Of a stretch of 44,002 bases of DNA, positions 32,186-41,291 are shown in pieces. A program made the translations under genes and the position numbers. The DNA comes from Bacteroidales bacterium. Its GTDB lineage: Bacteria; Bacillota; Clostridia; Lachnospirales; Lachnospiraceae. Location: assembly GCA_023664535.1 (NCBI GenBank), contig JAMPFJ010000024.1, positions 1 to 44,002 of the forward strand. Reading direction: 5' to 3'. Below the pieces are notes generated by a model. The model saw nothing but the letters and a program-made list of their open reading frames with translations, was not told the DNA's origin and searched no databases. Every line of letters starts with the position of its first letter. Positions within the stretch are counted from its first letter, which is position 1.

Positions 32186-34444
32186 TTGAGTGAACAAACC
32201 AAAATCGACCATAGCTTAATTGAATATTTGCTATCCGTACCCGATATTTTTCAAGACGACGATACCAAGATAGATTATGCCGAAAATGAATATCCAGACG
32301 CCGCCAATACCGCTCCGGACGCTTTCCGCATACAAACCGCATATCAGATTAAAAAATTTATCGATGAGATACCCGGTGGATTTTTCATCTATCACGCAGA
32401 TGAAAAGGAAGAGCTTATCTATGTCAATCATGCCCTAATCCGAATGTTCAACTGTGACAGCCGGAAAGAATTTCAGGAATTAACCGGAAACACATTTAAA
32501 GGCATTGTCCATCCGGATGATTTTGAAGCTGTAGAGCAAAGCATCCGGGAGCAAATCACAAACAGCCAATATGATTTGGATTATGTGGAATACCGGATTA
32601 TCCAAAAGGGCGGCGAAATACGCTGGATTGACGATTACGGACATTTTGTGCACAGCGATGCTGCGGGTGATATTTTCTATGTGTTTGTCGGCGACGCAAC
32701 AGAAAAGAAGCTCCGGCAGCAGGAATTAACCAATGCTATCTTAGCCGATACTGCCCAAAAAGAACAAAAACTGATTAACCGTATTGAAGAGTACGACAAA
32801 GAATTGGAAACCGTCAATCAGGAGCAGCTCCGCCGCCTTGAAGTCATCGAAGCACTCAGCTTGAATTATGAATCTATCTTCTATGTGGATTTGGACAAAA
32901 ACCAAGTGCGTCCGTACAGAACAAGCGACCGCATCGAATATCATTTTAGACATAACGTACAGACATGTGAATTTATCGGTTTTGCCTCCGATTACATCCG
33001 GCAATGGGTTCATCCTGATGACCGTAAGCTTTTATCCCAGGCAAATACGCCGGAATACATCCAGGAAAGACTATCGGACACCGGAACATTCCACATCAAC
33101 TATCGTATCCTCAAAAACGGAGAGACAAAATACCTGCAGCTCCATGTTGTAAACGTGGGAAATGAAGAGCATATCTCCCAGATTGTTATGGGCTATCGGA
33201 GTGTGGACGATGAAATTATCCATGAAATGGAGCAGACAAAAATACTACAGGCCGCTTTGGAGCAGGCGACCCTGGCAAACAATGCCAAAAATACTTTTCT
33301 TTCCAATATGTCCCATGATATCCGGACTCCGTTAAATGCTATTGTCGGGTTTACCACCCTTGCCCAAAATCATATGAATAATCAAGAGAAAGTCAAAGAT
33401 TATCTGGATAAAATCGAAGCATCCAGCGGACAGCTTCTCCACGTGCTCAATGACATACTGGAAATATCGCGGATTGAATCCGGAAAGCTTCAGCTTGAAG
33501 AGACAATCTGCAACCTGCCCGAACTGATTAAAACTGTGTACCAAAATACCCTTGACCGGGCATCTTTAAAAAACATTGCTTTTTCCTTTGACGTTTCCGG
33601 TCTCACCCATTCCGACGCTTACTGTGACCAGACAAGGCTAAAGCAAATCCTTACCCGGTTTATCAGCAATGCCATAAAATACACCAGACCCGGCGGAAAA
33701 ATTGCGATTACCGCTACGGAATTACGGCAGGATTCAAACGAGTACGCCACTTACCGGTTTACCGTTAAGGACAACGGTATCGGCATCGGCGAAAGCTTTC
33801 TTGCGCAAATTTTCGAGCCCTTTGAACGGGAAAAAAATACCACGTTAAGCGGTGTTCCCGGTACAGGACTCGGACTGACCATTGCAAGAAATCTTGCGGA
33901 TTTAATGGGGGGAACCATTACCGTGGAAAGTGCTGCCGGCAAAGGAAGTACATTTGCCGTTACCTTTAATTTCCGCATACAGCATGGCAAACCAGCTTCC
34001 CCTCGTCCGGAGCTGCACAAAGTAAATGATGATACTGAGCCAAAACGGATTCTGATTGTCGAGGATAATGAAATCAATCGGGAAATTGAAATTGAACTGC
34101 TGCAGGATGCCGGATATCTGGTTGATACCGCAGAAAACGGAAGCATTGCCGTAGATAAGCTGAAGCAAGCCGCCCCGGGCTATTACCATCTGGTTCTGAT
34201 GGATATCCAGATGCCGGTGATGAACGGATACCAGGCGGCACAGGCAATCCGGAATATGGACAACCCTTTGTTAGCGGATATTCCGATTATCGCCTTGTCC
34301 GCCAACACATTCGATGAAGATAAACGGATGTCCCTGGAAAGCGGCATGAATACACACATGGAAAAACCCATCGACACTCCGCAGCTATTGGACGTGATTT
34401 ATCGGCTGACCCGGGAATACCATTCCCTGCTTTTACCGTCCTAA
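32186..34444 (+). CDS. Hybrid sensor histidine kinase with PAS and receiver
   Basis: From the TTG at 32186 (AGGAGG eight bases upstream) the protein has 752 residues. It contains two PAS domains (first with GGFFIYHADEKEELIYVNHA, ending in WIDDYGHFV), a coiled coil, then a HisKA domain with FLSNMSHDIRTPLNAIVGFT. A HATPase follows (FISNAIKYT, KDNGIGIG, GTGLGLTIA), then a C-terminal receiver with phospho-acceptor in HLVLMDIQMPVMNGY. No membrane segment or HPt domain is visible, so it should sense a cytoplasmic or diffusible signal and needs an unlinked phosphotransfer partner or acts through its own receiver. No cognate regulator is adjacent. Confidence 0.9.
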   Translation: MSEQTKIDHSLIEYLLSVPDIFQDDDTKIDYAENEYPDAANTAPDAFRIQTAYQIKKFIDEIPGGFFIYHADEKEELIYVNHALIRMFNCDSRKEFQELTGNTFKGIVHPDDFEAVEQSIREQITNSQYDLDYVEYRIIQKGGEIRWIDDYGHFVHSDAAGDIFYVFVGDATEKKLRQQELTNAILADTAQKEQKLINRIEEYDKELETVNQEQLRRLEVIEALSLNYESIFYVDLDKNQVRPYRTSDRIEYHFRHNVQTCEFIGFASDYIRQWVHPDDRKLLSQANTPEYIQERLSDTGTFHINYRILKNGETKYLQLHVVNVGNEEHISQIVMGYRSVDDEIIHEMEQTKILQAALEQATLANNAKNTFLSNMSHDIRTPLNAIVGFTTLAQNHMNNQEKVKDYLDKIEASSGQLLHVLNDILEISRIESGKLQLEETICNLPELIKTVYQNTLDRASLKNIAFSFDVSGLTHSDAYCDQTRLKQILTRFISNAIKYTRPGGKIAITATELRQDSNEYATYRFTVKDNGIGIGESFLAQIFEPFEREKNTTLSGVPGTGLGLTIARNLADLMGGTITVESAAGKGSTFAVTFNFRIQHGKPASPRPELHKVNDDTEPKRILIVEDNEINREIEIELLQDAGYLVDTAENGSIAVDKLKQAAPGYYHLVLMDIQMPVMNGYQAAQAIRNMDNPLLADIPIIALSANTFDEDKRMSLESGMNTHMEKPIDTPQLLDVIYRLTREYHSLLLPS

Positions 34445-35082
34445 AATTTACCCCGATATTGGGTCTGGTAGCCGCTGTTCGTATCCGGCCTTAAATCGTT
34501 AGGATACATGGTATCCGCAAAGATGTCTCTTTGCAAATCATTGACCATCTGGAATACCTTTAAAAAGTCCGGAATATTATAAATCTTCAAGCCATGGTCA
34601 TGGGAGCTTCTGTTCCCGCTATGTACCTGCGTGCTGACATGGGAGCAGGTAGACACAACATCGCCTACGCCAAACATTCTGTCAAAAACACCCTGATGTA
34701 TGCTCACATGGGCAATATCCGTCCAGGGTTTCATTTCATAATTGAAGCTGAAAAGTCCTCCGCTGACATATAAACCTCTGTCCGTTACCAGGAATCTGGT
34801 ATTCTTCCATCTGAAAAAAACGCCTAAAACACCAAACAGGTACATCCAGACCGGCATAAGATGTATCAGCATAAATCCCAGTAATGCGAGTAAGCCCTCC
34901 CTCTGCATTTCTCCTGAGAGGAGAACGCCTCCGATTATGCTAAAATCTATTCCACCCCAAACTAAGGCAAACAACAGCATAGGATTAAAAATCGCCTCCA
35001 ATACCGTTACACTTTTTTTGGGTCTGCCCTCCCATAATACAGTCTCTCCCGTATTTTTGATTAATTCCTTTAAATCTATCAT
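34441..35082 (-). CDS. Membrane protein with bacterial PH (bPH2) domain
   Basis: The 213-residue product begins MIDLKELIKNTGETVLWEGR, typical of bPH2 proteins, followed by two hydrophobic segments (about residues 35-85) and a PH-like segment, FLVTDRGLYVSGGLF, WTDIAHVSIHQGVFDRMFGV, GDVVSTCSH. It ends in a polar tail rich in Asn, Gln and Tyr. GGGGA precedes the ATG at 35082. Function is unknown; the family is membrane associated. Its stop overlaps the kinase stop by four bases in a convergent arrangement with no terminator between. Confidence 0.82.
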   Translation of the reverse strand: MIDLKELIKNTGETVLWEGRPKKSVTVLEAIFNPMLLFALVWGGIDFSIIGGVLLSGEMQREGLLALLGFMLIHLMPVWMYLFGVLGVFFRWKNTRFLVTDRGLYVSGGLFSFNYEMKPWTDIAHVSIHQGVFDRMFGVGDVVSTCSHVSTQVHSGNRSSHDHGLKIYNIPDFLKVFQMVNDLQRDIFADTMYPNDLRPDTNSGYQTQYRGKF

Positions 35083-35198
35083 ACTTCCCCATTTCTGCGT
35101 TATTCTTACGCTTCTCGTTTTATTCGCCGCCGGCTTGAGCCGAAATCCCAACCGAAATACAATCGTCAGACATTTTCCGCCATGATTCGGACATGTAA

Positions 35199-35228
35199 AT
35201 TATAGCATAGCATGGCATTCGCTGCCAA
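35199..35228 (-). promoter_or_regulatory. Promoter of the bPH2 gene
   Basis: TTGGCA (35223-35228) and TATAAT (35199-35204) are 18 bases apart on the minus strand, 117 bases upstream of the ATG. It lies 44 bases beyond the stop of the LacI gene. Confidence 0.7.
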
Positions 35229-35271
35229 CTGTTTTTTGTGCTCTTTCATCCTCAACAACAAAACCTGTCCC

Positions 35272-36264
35272 CTAATTGCCCGGCTGCAAATTATCTTCCT
35301 CCACAATAGAATAACCCAGTTTTATTTCTTTTTTTGCCCCTTCCTCATGCCCCAGTAATTCCATCAGCATCTGAACCGCTATCTCGCCGCTTCTCTCGTA
35401 GGCATAGTGAACTGTAAGCAGCGGCGGCGAGACCGCCTTTGCCATCTCGGAATCGCCCTGTCCCGCTATCAGAATTTGTTCCGGTACCTTAATCCCATGC
35501 TCCCGCACATACTGCATGGCGCCGACAGCCATTGTATCTGTGGCACAGATTATCCCGTCCAGTTCTCCACATTTTTCCAATAGCTCTCCTGCTTTCTCAT
35601 ATCCGGAGGCAACGGTGAACGCCGCAATTACAACATTTTTTGCCAGTCCGCCAAAGCCCGCATCACACACCGCATCTTGAAATCCACGGTATCTCTCCTC
35701 TCCTACCGCTTTATCCTGCTGTATCGCACCAATGTACCCAAGCTTCCTTCTGCCTTTCTCCAGCAGCCGCCCAGTTATCTCATACGAAGCATGATAATCG
35801 TCATGAAATACACAGCAATGACCGGGCAGATACTGTCCTACAATTACCACCGGAACGGATATATTTTTCAGCATGCGCTTATGCTCTGCAATAAACACGG
35901 TTGCCAGCAGAATTACACCGTCTACCTGCTTATCCCGAAATGCCGATAAATATTCCAATTCCTTTTGGGGATTATTCTGCGTTACCGCCAAAAGCATCTG
36001 ATATCCGTTTTCATTTAATATGGAAAGTATTCCCTCCACCACTCTCCCGATGGATGCAGACGCTATCTTCGGCACAATAACGCCAACCATTTTCGTCTTT
36101 TTCGTCCTAAGCGTCTGCGCCTGCAAAGAGGGTCTGTATCCGGTTTCCTCCACCACTTTCCGGATTGCCTCTCTCTTTTCTTCGGAAATATATCCGTGAT
36201 TAAAGTAACGCGAAACAGCGGCTCTGGATACACCTGCCAGCTTTGCTATCTCTGCTATGTTCAT
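35272..36264 (-). CDS. LacI-family regulator of the sugar operon
   Basis: The 330-residue regulator has the LacI headpiece MNIAEIAKLAGVSRAAVSRY with FN next, the hinge-like RPSLQAQTLRTKKTKMVGV, then a periplasmic-binding-like sensor domain ending IVEEDNLQPGN. The start is the ATG at 36264 after GGAG. It is the last gene of the PTS operon, 45 bases after the GH13 gene. Two LacI-type palindromes lie at the far promoter (41056 and 41153). I infer that it represses the whole operon, including itself, until a sugar or sugar phosphate binds. Confidence 0.93.
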   Translation of the reverse strand: MNIAEIAKLAGVSRAAVSRYFNHGYISEEKREAIRKVVEETGYRPSLQAQTLRTKKTKMVGVIVPKIASASIGRVVEGILSILNENGYQMLLAVTQNNPQKELEYLSAFRDKQVDGVILLATVFIAEHKRMLKNISVPVVIVGQYLPGHCCVFHDDYHASYEITGRLLEKGRRKLGYIGAIQQDKAVGEERYRGFQDAVCDAGFGGLAKNVVIAAFTVASGYEKAGELLEKCGELDGIICATDTMAVGAMQYVREHGIKVPEQILIAGQGDSEMAKAVSPPLLTVHYAYERSGEIAVQMLMELLGHEEGAKKEIKLGYSIVEEDNLQPGN

Positions 36265-36309
36265 TAAACCTGCTCCTTCCATTTTATCCCGGTTCCCGCA
36301 TATACAAAT

Positions 36310-38157
36310 TTACTTCTTTTTCAGATAATAAAATCCATACGCAGGTATATCCACTCCCACCGGCTTCATCTCTTTCCCGGAAATCATTTCCACATAGTCA
36401 CCGTCATTTTCGTCAATCCATGCCGTCTTGTCATGCTCACTGAAATTAAACAATCCGATTATCTTTTCCCCATCGACATATCTGCCGATGCACAATACGG
36501 ACTGCTCCCATGTTTCAATGGTCCAGGTTTCTGCATCAGACGCAAATACCTTTTCCGCTTTACGTATTTCTTCCAACTGTTTTAACCCCTGAAAGATTTT
36601 GCCCTCCACCGTATCCTTGTCTTTAATGTTTTCTATCAAATCCCATTTCATCGGTCCGCGATGGATATAGCGGGAATCTGCCGCCTTATCGGGGTCTTCC
36701 TTATAGCTATAGTCATTGACCTGGCCGATTTCATCACCGCTGTACAGCACCGGAATCCCCGACTGCATGAACATGTAGGCATGAAGCATCAGCACCAGCT
36801 TAACCGCTTTTTCCATTGCCCGGGCATCCTGTTCAAATCCAGCTTTCTCCACACCGCACATTGACGCCGTGGTTCCGCAGAATCTGGCATCTCCGGTAAC
36901 CGGGTCGGCATTGTAAAGCTCTCCGCGGCTATTGCTTTCTCCCGCATATCCCTGAAAATAATCGTTCAAATATTCTTTGTGCGACCGTTCACCGATGCCC
37001 TCCTGCAGCAGCGTACCATAATCCAGTCCCCAGCCGATATCATCATGACAGCGCAGGTAATTCAGAAACACATAATCCTTCGGCAACGCATTTACAATAT
37101 CCAGCTGCCGTTTTAACAGCCGGACATCCCTTGTCGCCACGGTATGCCATGTCGTTGCCATCGTGGTAACATTATAAAGCATATGGCATTCCGGCTTCTC
37201 AACTGTTCCAAAATAGGGAGCTACCTTCTCCGGCTCCATCACCACTTCACCGAGCAGAAGGATACCCGGACAGACAATTTCACTGATTATGCGCATCATG
37301 CGCACAATCGTGTGTACCTTCGGCAGATTCCGGCATGAGGTGTTTAACTCTTTCCAGATATAGGGCACTGCATCAATACGGATAATATCAATTCCCCGGT
37401 TTGCCAGATAGAGAAAATTATACATCATTTCATTAAATACTCTCGGATTTTTATAATTCAAATCCCATTGATACGGATAAAATGTAGTCATGACAAAATG
37501 TCCGCAATCCTCCAGCCAGGTAAAATTCCCCGGCGCTGTTGTCGGAAACACCTGTGGCACCGTTTTTTCATACATGGACGGTATTTCCGCATTATCAAAG
37601 AAAAAATAGCGGCTCATATATTCCCCGTCTCCCTGTCGGGCTTTCTTCGCCCATTCATGCTCCTCCGAGGTATGGTTCATGACAAAATCCATACAGACAT
37701 TGATTCCCTTTTTATGGCAGGCGGCGGTCAGACTGTCCAAATCCTCCATGGAGCCCAGCTTTTCCTGTACCCTGCGGAAATCCGAAACGGCATACCCGCC
37801 GTCCGAGCGTTCCTTTGGCGTATCAAGAAAAGGCATCAAGTGAATATAATTGACGTTACACTTTTCGATATAGTCCAGTCTGGATTCCACTCCCTGCATA
37901 TTTCCGGCAAAATTGTCAATGTAAAACATCATTCCCAGCATATCATTCTGCTTATACCAGCCCCTGTCCTTTTCCCGCTCCAAATCCCGGCTTTTCAGTT
38001 CTTTTTTTCTTTCCCGATAAAACCGTTCCATACTGTCACAAAGCTCGGCAAACATGGAGCCGTTCCCATACATCTCCATGTAGAGCCAGCGGAGCTCGTC
38101 ATGATGCCGCTCCAGCCTCTTTTGGAAAATATCCTCTCCGGTTTCTGTCTCTTTCAT
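36310..38157 (-). CDS. GH13_4-type amylosucrase-like enzyme
   Basis: The 615-residue protein has a GH13 barrel with the catalytic trio Asp262 in IIRIDAVPY (nucleophile), Glu304 in LLGEVVMEP (acid/base) and Asp372 in RCHDDIGWG. The long helical N-terminus before GMMFYIDNFAGNMQGV, and total length, match amylosucrases (about 636 residues) more than alpha-amylases. YNADPVTGDARFCGTTASMCG is typical of that subfamily. No signal peptide, so it works in the cytoplasm, acting on sucrose or a similar sucrose-like sugar. The fit to sucrose phosphate is unknown. It follows the PTS gene by 64 bases. Confidence 0.85.
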   Translation of the reverse strand: MKETETGEDIFQKRLERHHDELRWLYMEMYGNGSMFAELCDSMERFYRERKKELKSRDLEREKDRGWYKQNDMLGMMFYIDNFAGNMQGVESRLDYIEKCNVNYIHLMPFLDTPKERSDGGYAVSDFRRVQEKLGSMEDLDSLTAACHKKGINVCMDFVMNHTSEEHEWAKKARQGDGEYMSRYFFFDNAEIPSMYEKTVPQVFPTTAPGNFTWLEDCGHFVMTTFYPYQWDLNYKNPRVFNEMMYNFLYLANRGIDIIRIDAVPYIWKELNTSCRNLPKVHTIVRMMRIISEIVCPGILLLGEVVMEPEKVAPYFGTVEKPECHMLYNVTTMATTWHTVATRDVRLLKRQLDIVNALPKDYVFLNYLRCHDDIGWGLDYGTLLQEGIGERSHKEYLNDYFQGYAGESNSRGELYNADPVTGDARFCGTTASMCGVEKAGFEQDARAMEKAVKLVLMLHAYMFMQSGIPVLYSGDEIGQVNDYSYKEDPDKAADSRYIHRGPMKWDLIENIKDKDTVEGKIFQGLKQLEEIRKAEKVFASDAETWTIETWEQSVLCIGRYVDGEKIIGLFNFSEHDKTAWIDENDGDYVEMISGKEMKPVGVDIPAYGFYYLKKK

Positions 38158-38221
38158 TTATATCACCTCTCGATTCCTGTAAACCAATGCACTTTTTCCC
38201 GGCGATTTAAAGGAATACGGT

Positions 38222-40117
38222 TTATCCTTCCTCGACGGTAAATAGTTTTTCCATCTGCTCTGTTTTGCCCGTCTTGATGACTTTAAATCCTTCATAATCG
38301 TCGCTGTTCGTCAAAAGCACTGCCGTGGTCGTACTGTATCCGGCTTCTTTTATTTTGGAAATATCAAAAGTCATCAGTTTCTGTCCTGCCTTTACTTTTT
38401 CCCCTTCCGAAACAAGAAGTACAAAGCCGTCTCCCTTCATATTTACCGTATCTATTCCCACATGAATCAGGACTTCCATTTCCCCCGGACCGGTAATCCC
38501 TACCGCATGGCGTGTATCCGTTACCGAAGATATCTCGCCGTCAAAGGGCGCAACCACCTCTCCTTTCTCCGGCTCAATACCTACACCGTCTCCGAGAACT
38601 CCGGAAGCAAATGTTTCATCCGGAATTTCCTCTCTTGCAATAACATTCCCTTTCAATGGAGAAAATAAACTTTTTTCTGCCGTCTCCTCGTTATTTTCCT
38701 CCTGCACCTCTTCTTCTTTGCTTTCATTTCCGTTTTCTTCCGTTTCCTCTTTCCAGACTATCCAGGTAAGAATAAATGATACAGCAAAGGATACCACAAG
38801 CACAATCGCATACTGCGCCGTATAATCCAGCGTAATCAAAAATCCGGGTAAACCGGTCACACCGTATGAGGTTGCCCCGATATGGAAAATTGAGCCCAGC
38901 AATGCGCCTGCCGCACCACCTGCCATACCGCATACCAACGGTTTAACAAATCTCAAATTCACACCGAAGATTGCCGGCTCCGTAATTCCCAATGCGGCAG
39001 ACAATGAAGAAGGAATGGCTACCGACTTGGTTTTCACATTTTTTGCTTTTAACCCCACTGCCAGACATGCCGCTCCCTGTGCAAAATTCGCAGCCGAAGC
39101 AATGGGCATCCAGATATTTAAACCATCCACCGCTGACAGCATTCCCGCCTCGATTACGTTGTACATATGATGAATACCGCATACAACGGTAAGCGGATAC
39201 AGCGCGCCCATAATCATGGCGCCTACGCCGTGGCCCACCGTAATAATCCAGCCTGCAAAGTCCAGAACATAGCTTTCTGCAGTAGAAAATATCGGTCCGA
39301 TTATTCCTAAGGTAATAAACGCTGTCACCAGTACCGTACACAACGGCGTAACAAATAAATCAATCATTTCCGGAACATGCTTGTGCAGCCATTTCTCAAT
39401 TTTGCACATCAGCCAGACGGCAATGACGACCGGTATTACGTGTCCCTGATATCCTACCTGCCGAATGGAAAAACCTCCCAGCAAATGCCATACCGGAATA
39501 TCCGCCGTTTCCATAGAACTTACCGACCATGCGTTAATCAAATTGGGGTGTATCATAATCATTCCAATAACGGCTCCGAGAAAAATATTTCCGCCGAACA
39601 CTCTCGCCGCAGATACGGCAATCAGCACCGGAAGAAATGTAAACGCTGTATTTGCCATCAAATCCAGGATTCCATACCAGTCGCTTCCGGCAAATGAAGG
39701 AATCGCCTTACCCAAAGCCTCCACCAGTCCCATCATCAGACCGGACGCCACGATAGCCGGAAGAATCGGTACAAATACATCTCCCAGCGCTTTTATCATT
39801 CGCTTAAATAACGGCTGTTTGGCTGCCGCCGCCGCTTTCACCTCTTCCTTTGTCGCCGCAGTCATCCCGCTCACACTTAAAAATTCTTCGTATACCTTGT
39901 TTACCGTTCCCGTACCGATAATCAGCTGAAGTTGTCCGTTATTGCTGAAAACGCCCTTTACTCCATCAATATTCTCCAGCTTTTTCATATCAATCTTACT
40001 GTTATCCACAGTAACCAGACGCAGCCGGGTTGCGCAATGCGCTGCGCTTACCAGATTATCTCTTCCACCCAGGGTCTCATAAATTTCTTTTGCACACTTT
40101 GCATAATCCATCGCCAT
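38222..40117 (-). CDS. PTS IIBCA sugar transporter, sucrose/beta-glucoside type
   Basis: This 631-residue protein phosphorylates and imports a sugar. Domain order is IIB (residues 1-85; phospho-cysteine C28 in HCATRLRL), a IIC membrane part of about ten segments (ITEPAIFGVNLRF, YPLTVVCGIHHMYN), and a C-terminal IIA domain (phospho-His552 in LIHVGIDTVNMKGDGF). The arrangement is that of the Glc/sucrose/Bgl family. LGGRDNLVSAAHCATRLRL and VKGVFSNNGQLQLIIGTG are close to sucrose permeases. It lies between HAD and GH13 genes. Sucrose is probable, trehalose or a related disaccharide possible. Confidence 0.92.
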   Translation of the reverse strand: MAMDYAKCAKEIYETLGGRDNLVSAAHCATRLRLVTVDNSKIDMKKLENIDGVKGVFSNNGQLQLIIGTGTVNKVYEEFLSVSGMTAATKEEVKAAAAAKQPLFKRMIKALGDVFVPILPAIVASGLMMGLVEALGKAIPSFAGSDWYGILDLMANTAFTFLPVLIAVSAARVFGGNIFLGAVIGMIMIHPNLINAWSVSSMETADIPVWHLLGGFSIRQVGYQGHVIPVVIAVWLMCKIEKWLHKHVPEMIDLFVTPLCTVLVTAFITLGIIGPIFSTAESYVLDFAGWIITVGHGVGAMIMGALYPLTVVCGIHHMYNVIEAGMLSAVDGLNIWMPIASAANFAQGAACLAVGLKAKNVKTKSVAIPSSLSAALGITEPAIFGVNLRFVKPLVCGMAGGAAGALLGSIFHIGATSYGVTGLPGFLITLDYTAQYAIVLVVSFAVSFILTWIVWKEETEENGNESKEEEVQEENNEETAEKSLFSPLKGNVIAREEIPDETFASGVLGDGVGIEPEKGEVVAPFDGEISSVTDTRHAVGITGPGEMEVLIHVGIDTVNMKGDGFVLLVSEGEKVKAGQKLMTFDISKIKEAGYSTTTAVLLTNSDDYEGFKVIKTGKTEQMEKLFTVEEG

Positions 40118-40187
40118 TTTCCTTTCTCCTTTTCTTTTTTATCGTATAACATCCTCCAATAGTGCCGCACAATCTGCCTTTTCCCCA

Positions 40188-41024
40188 TTATCCATGCACT
40201 ATTCCGGACCTCCGGAAAGCGTCCTGAAGTCCATCCTCCTGTACCGGCGGGCAGATATAATCCGCCAGTTTTTTTAATTCCTCGCTTCCGTTTCCCATGC
40301 AGATACTAAAGCCCGCCGCCTCCAGCATCTCCCTGTCGTTCATGCTGTCCCCCACGGCTACGGAATCACCGATGGGAATATGAAAATAGCTGCAAACTCT
40401 CTTCACCGCCTTTCCCTTGTCAAACTCCCTGTTCACCACCTCTCCATTGATAAAGCCGCCTTTATTTTCATCCTGTATACAAAACTGAAAATCCGGTGCC
40501 AGAATCCTTTGCGGCTCCTTCAGCTGCTCCCTTGACCTGCTCATCATTACTATTTTATATACTGGCTGCCCTCTGTATTCTTTCATGGGCAGAATATTTA
40601 ACGACTTCTCAATCTGCTCTCTCCATCTCAGCAGCTCGCTGTTACCTCCCTCGGCGGCATGCTCTCTTAAAAACTCCTTAAACGCTTCGTCCGTATAGGA
40701 ACCGTCCCTGCACTCTATTGTCCGGTAAATACCGTTCTTTTCCAAAATCTCCATGGCAGACTGTTTCTGTTCCTCTGTCATCGGACAGTCATAAATCACA
40801 TCCTCTCCACATACAATATAACCGCCCGAGCTGGCAATCACTCCGTCAAACCCGTACTTCAGCAAGGGGGACAGCATATCATAATTTCTGCCGGTACACA
40901 AAAATACATAATGTCCCTCTTTCTGTGCCTCACGGATTGCCCGTAAAGCAGATTCCGGCGGTTCGTTACTGCCGGGCATTGTCAATGTTCCGTCAATGTC
41001 CAGAAAAATGATTTTTTGCGCCAT
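40188..41024 (-). CDS. Cof-type HAD phosphatase of the sugar operon
   Basis: The 278-residue phosphatase has motif I FLDIDGTLT, a large C2-type cap, motif III in NREFDKGKAVKRV and motif IV VAVGDSMNDREMLEAAG. Start at the ATG at 41024 is backed by AAAGGAG; an upstream ATG at 41045 lacks one. These enzymes cleave sugar phosphates or similar metabolites. It is the first gene of the operon with PTS, GH13_4 and LacI, suggesting a role in removing the phosphate added by the PTS or relieving sugar-phosphate stress. Substrate not determined. Confidence 0.85.
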   Translation of the reverse strand: MAQKIIFLDIDGTLTMPGSNEPPESALRAIREAQKEGHYVFLCTGRNYDMLSPLLKYGFDGVIASSGGYIVCGEDVIYDCPMTEEQKQSAMEILEKNGIYRTIECRDGSYTDEAFKEFLREHAAEGGNSELLRWREQIEKSLNILPMKEYRGQPVYKIVMMSRSREQLKEPQRILAPDFQFCIQDENKGGFINGEVVNREFDKGKAVKRVCSYFHIPIGDSVAVGDSMNDREMLEAAGFSICMGNGSEELKKLADYICPPVQEDGLQDAFRRSGIVHG

Positions 41025-41055
41025 TCCATATTCTCCTTTCTCCATATTTTCTATT

Positions 41056-41168
41056 GTGGTATCGTTTTCATTTATATATTATTATACATCCTTTTCCTTT
41101 ATTGTATACTGTCATTATTTACAATATTTTTTAAAATAATTTGTGCAAAATAGTGAAATCGTTCTCAT
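41056..41168 (-). promoter_or_regulatory. Sugar-operon promoter with two LacI-type operators
   Basis: Two sites, GTGGTATCGTTTTCAT (41056-41071) and GTGAAATCGTTCTCAT (41153-41168), agree at 13 of 16 positions and have the central CG of LacI/CcpA operators. A -10 TATAAT is at 41081-41086 on the minus strand, so the first site lies just after the transcription start and the second well upstream. The spacing of 97 bases suits repression by looping. The -35 is not clear. Confidence 0.68.
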
Positions 41169-41291
41169 ATTAGGCCATAGAATCCCTATTTTCTGTTGCA
41201 GTCTGTCCGATATGCATTCGTCTTTTTTCATCACTTATATTTCTGTCCTTGCAGATTCTGATTTTTTCCCTGACAGCCCGCTCCGTCGTTA

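Noticed and set aside
38222..40117. Assignment of the PTS to trehalose or beta-glucosides
   Set aside because: Possible, but the amylosucrase-like GH13_4 partner and the IIB/IIC wording fit sucrose better; no TreC or phospho-beta-glucosidase is adjacent.
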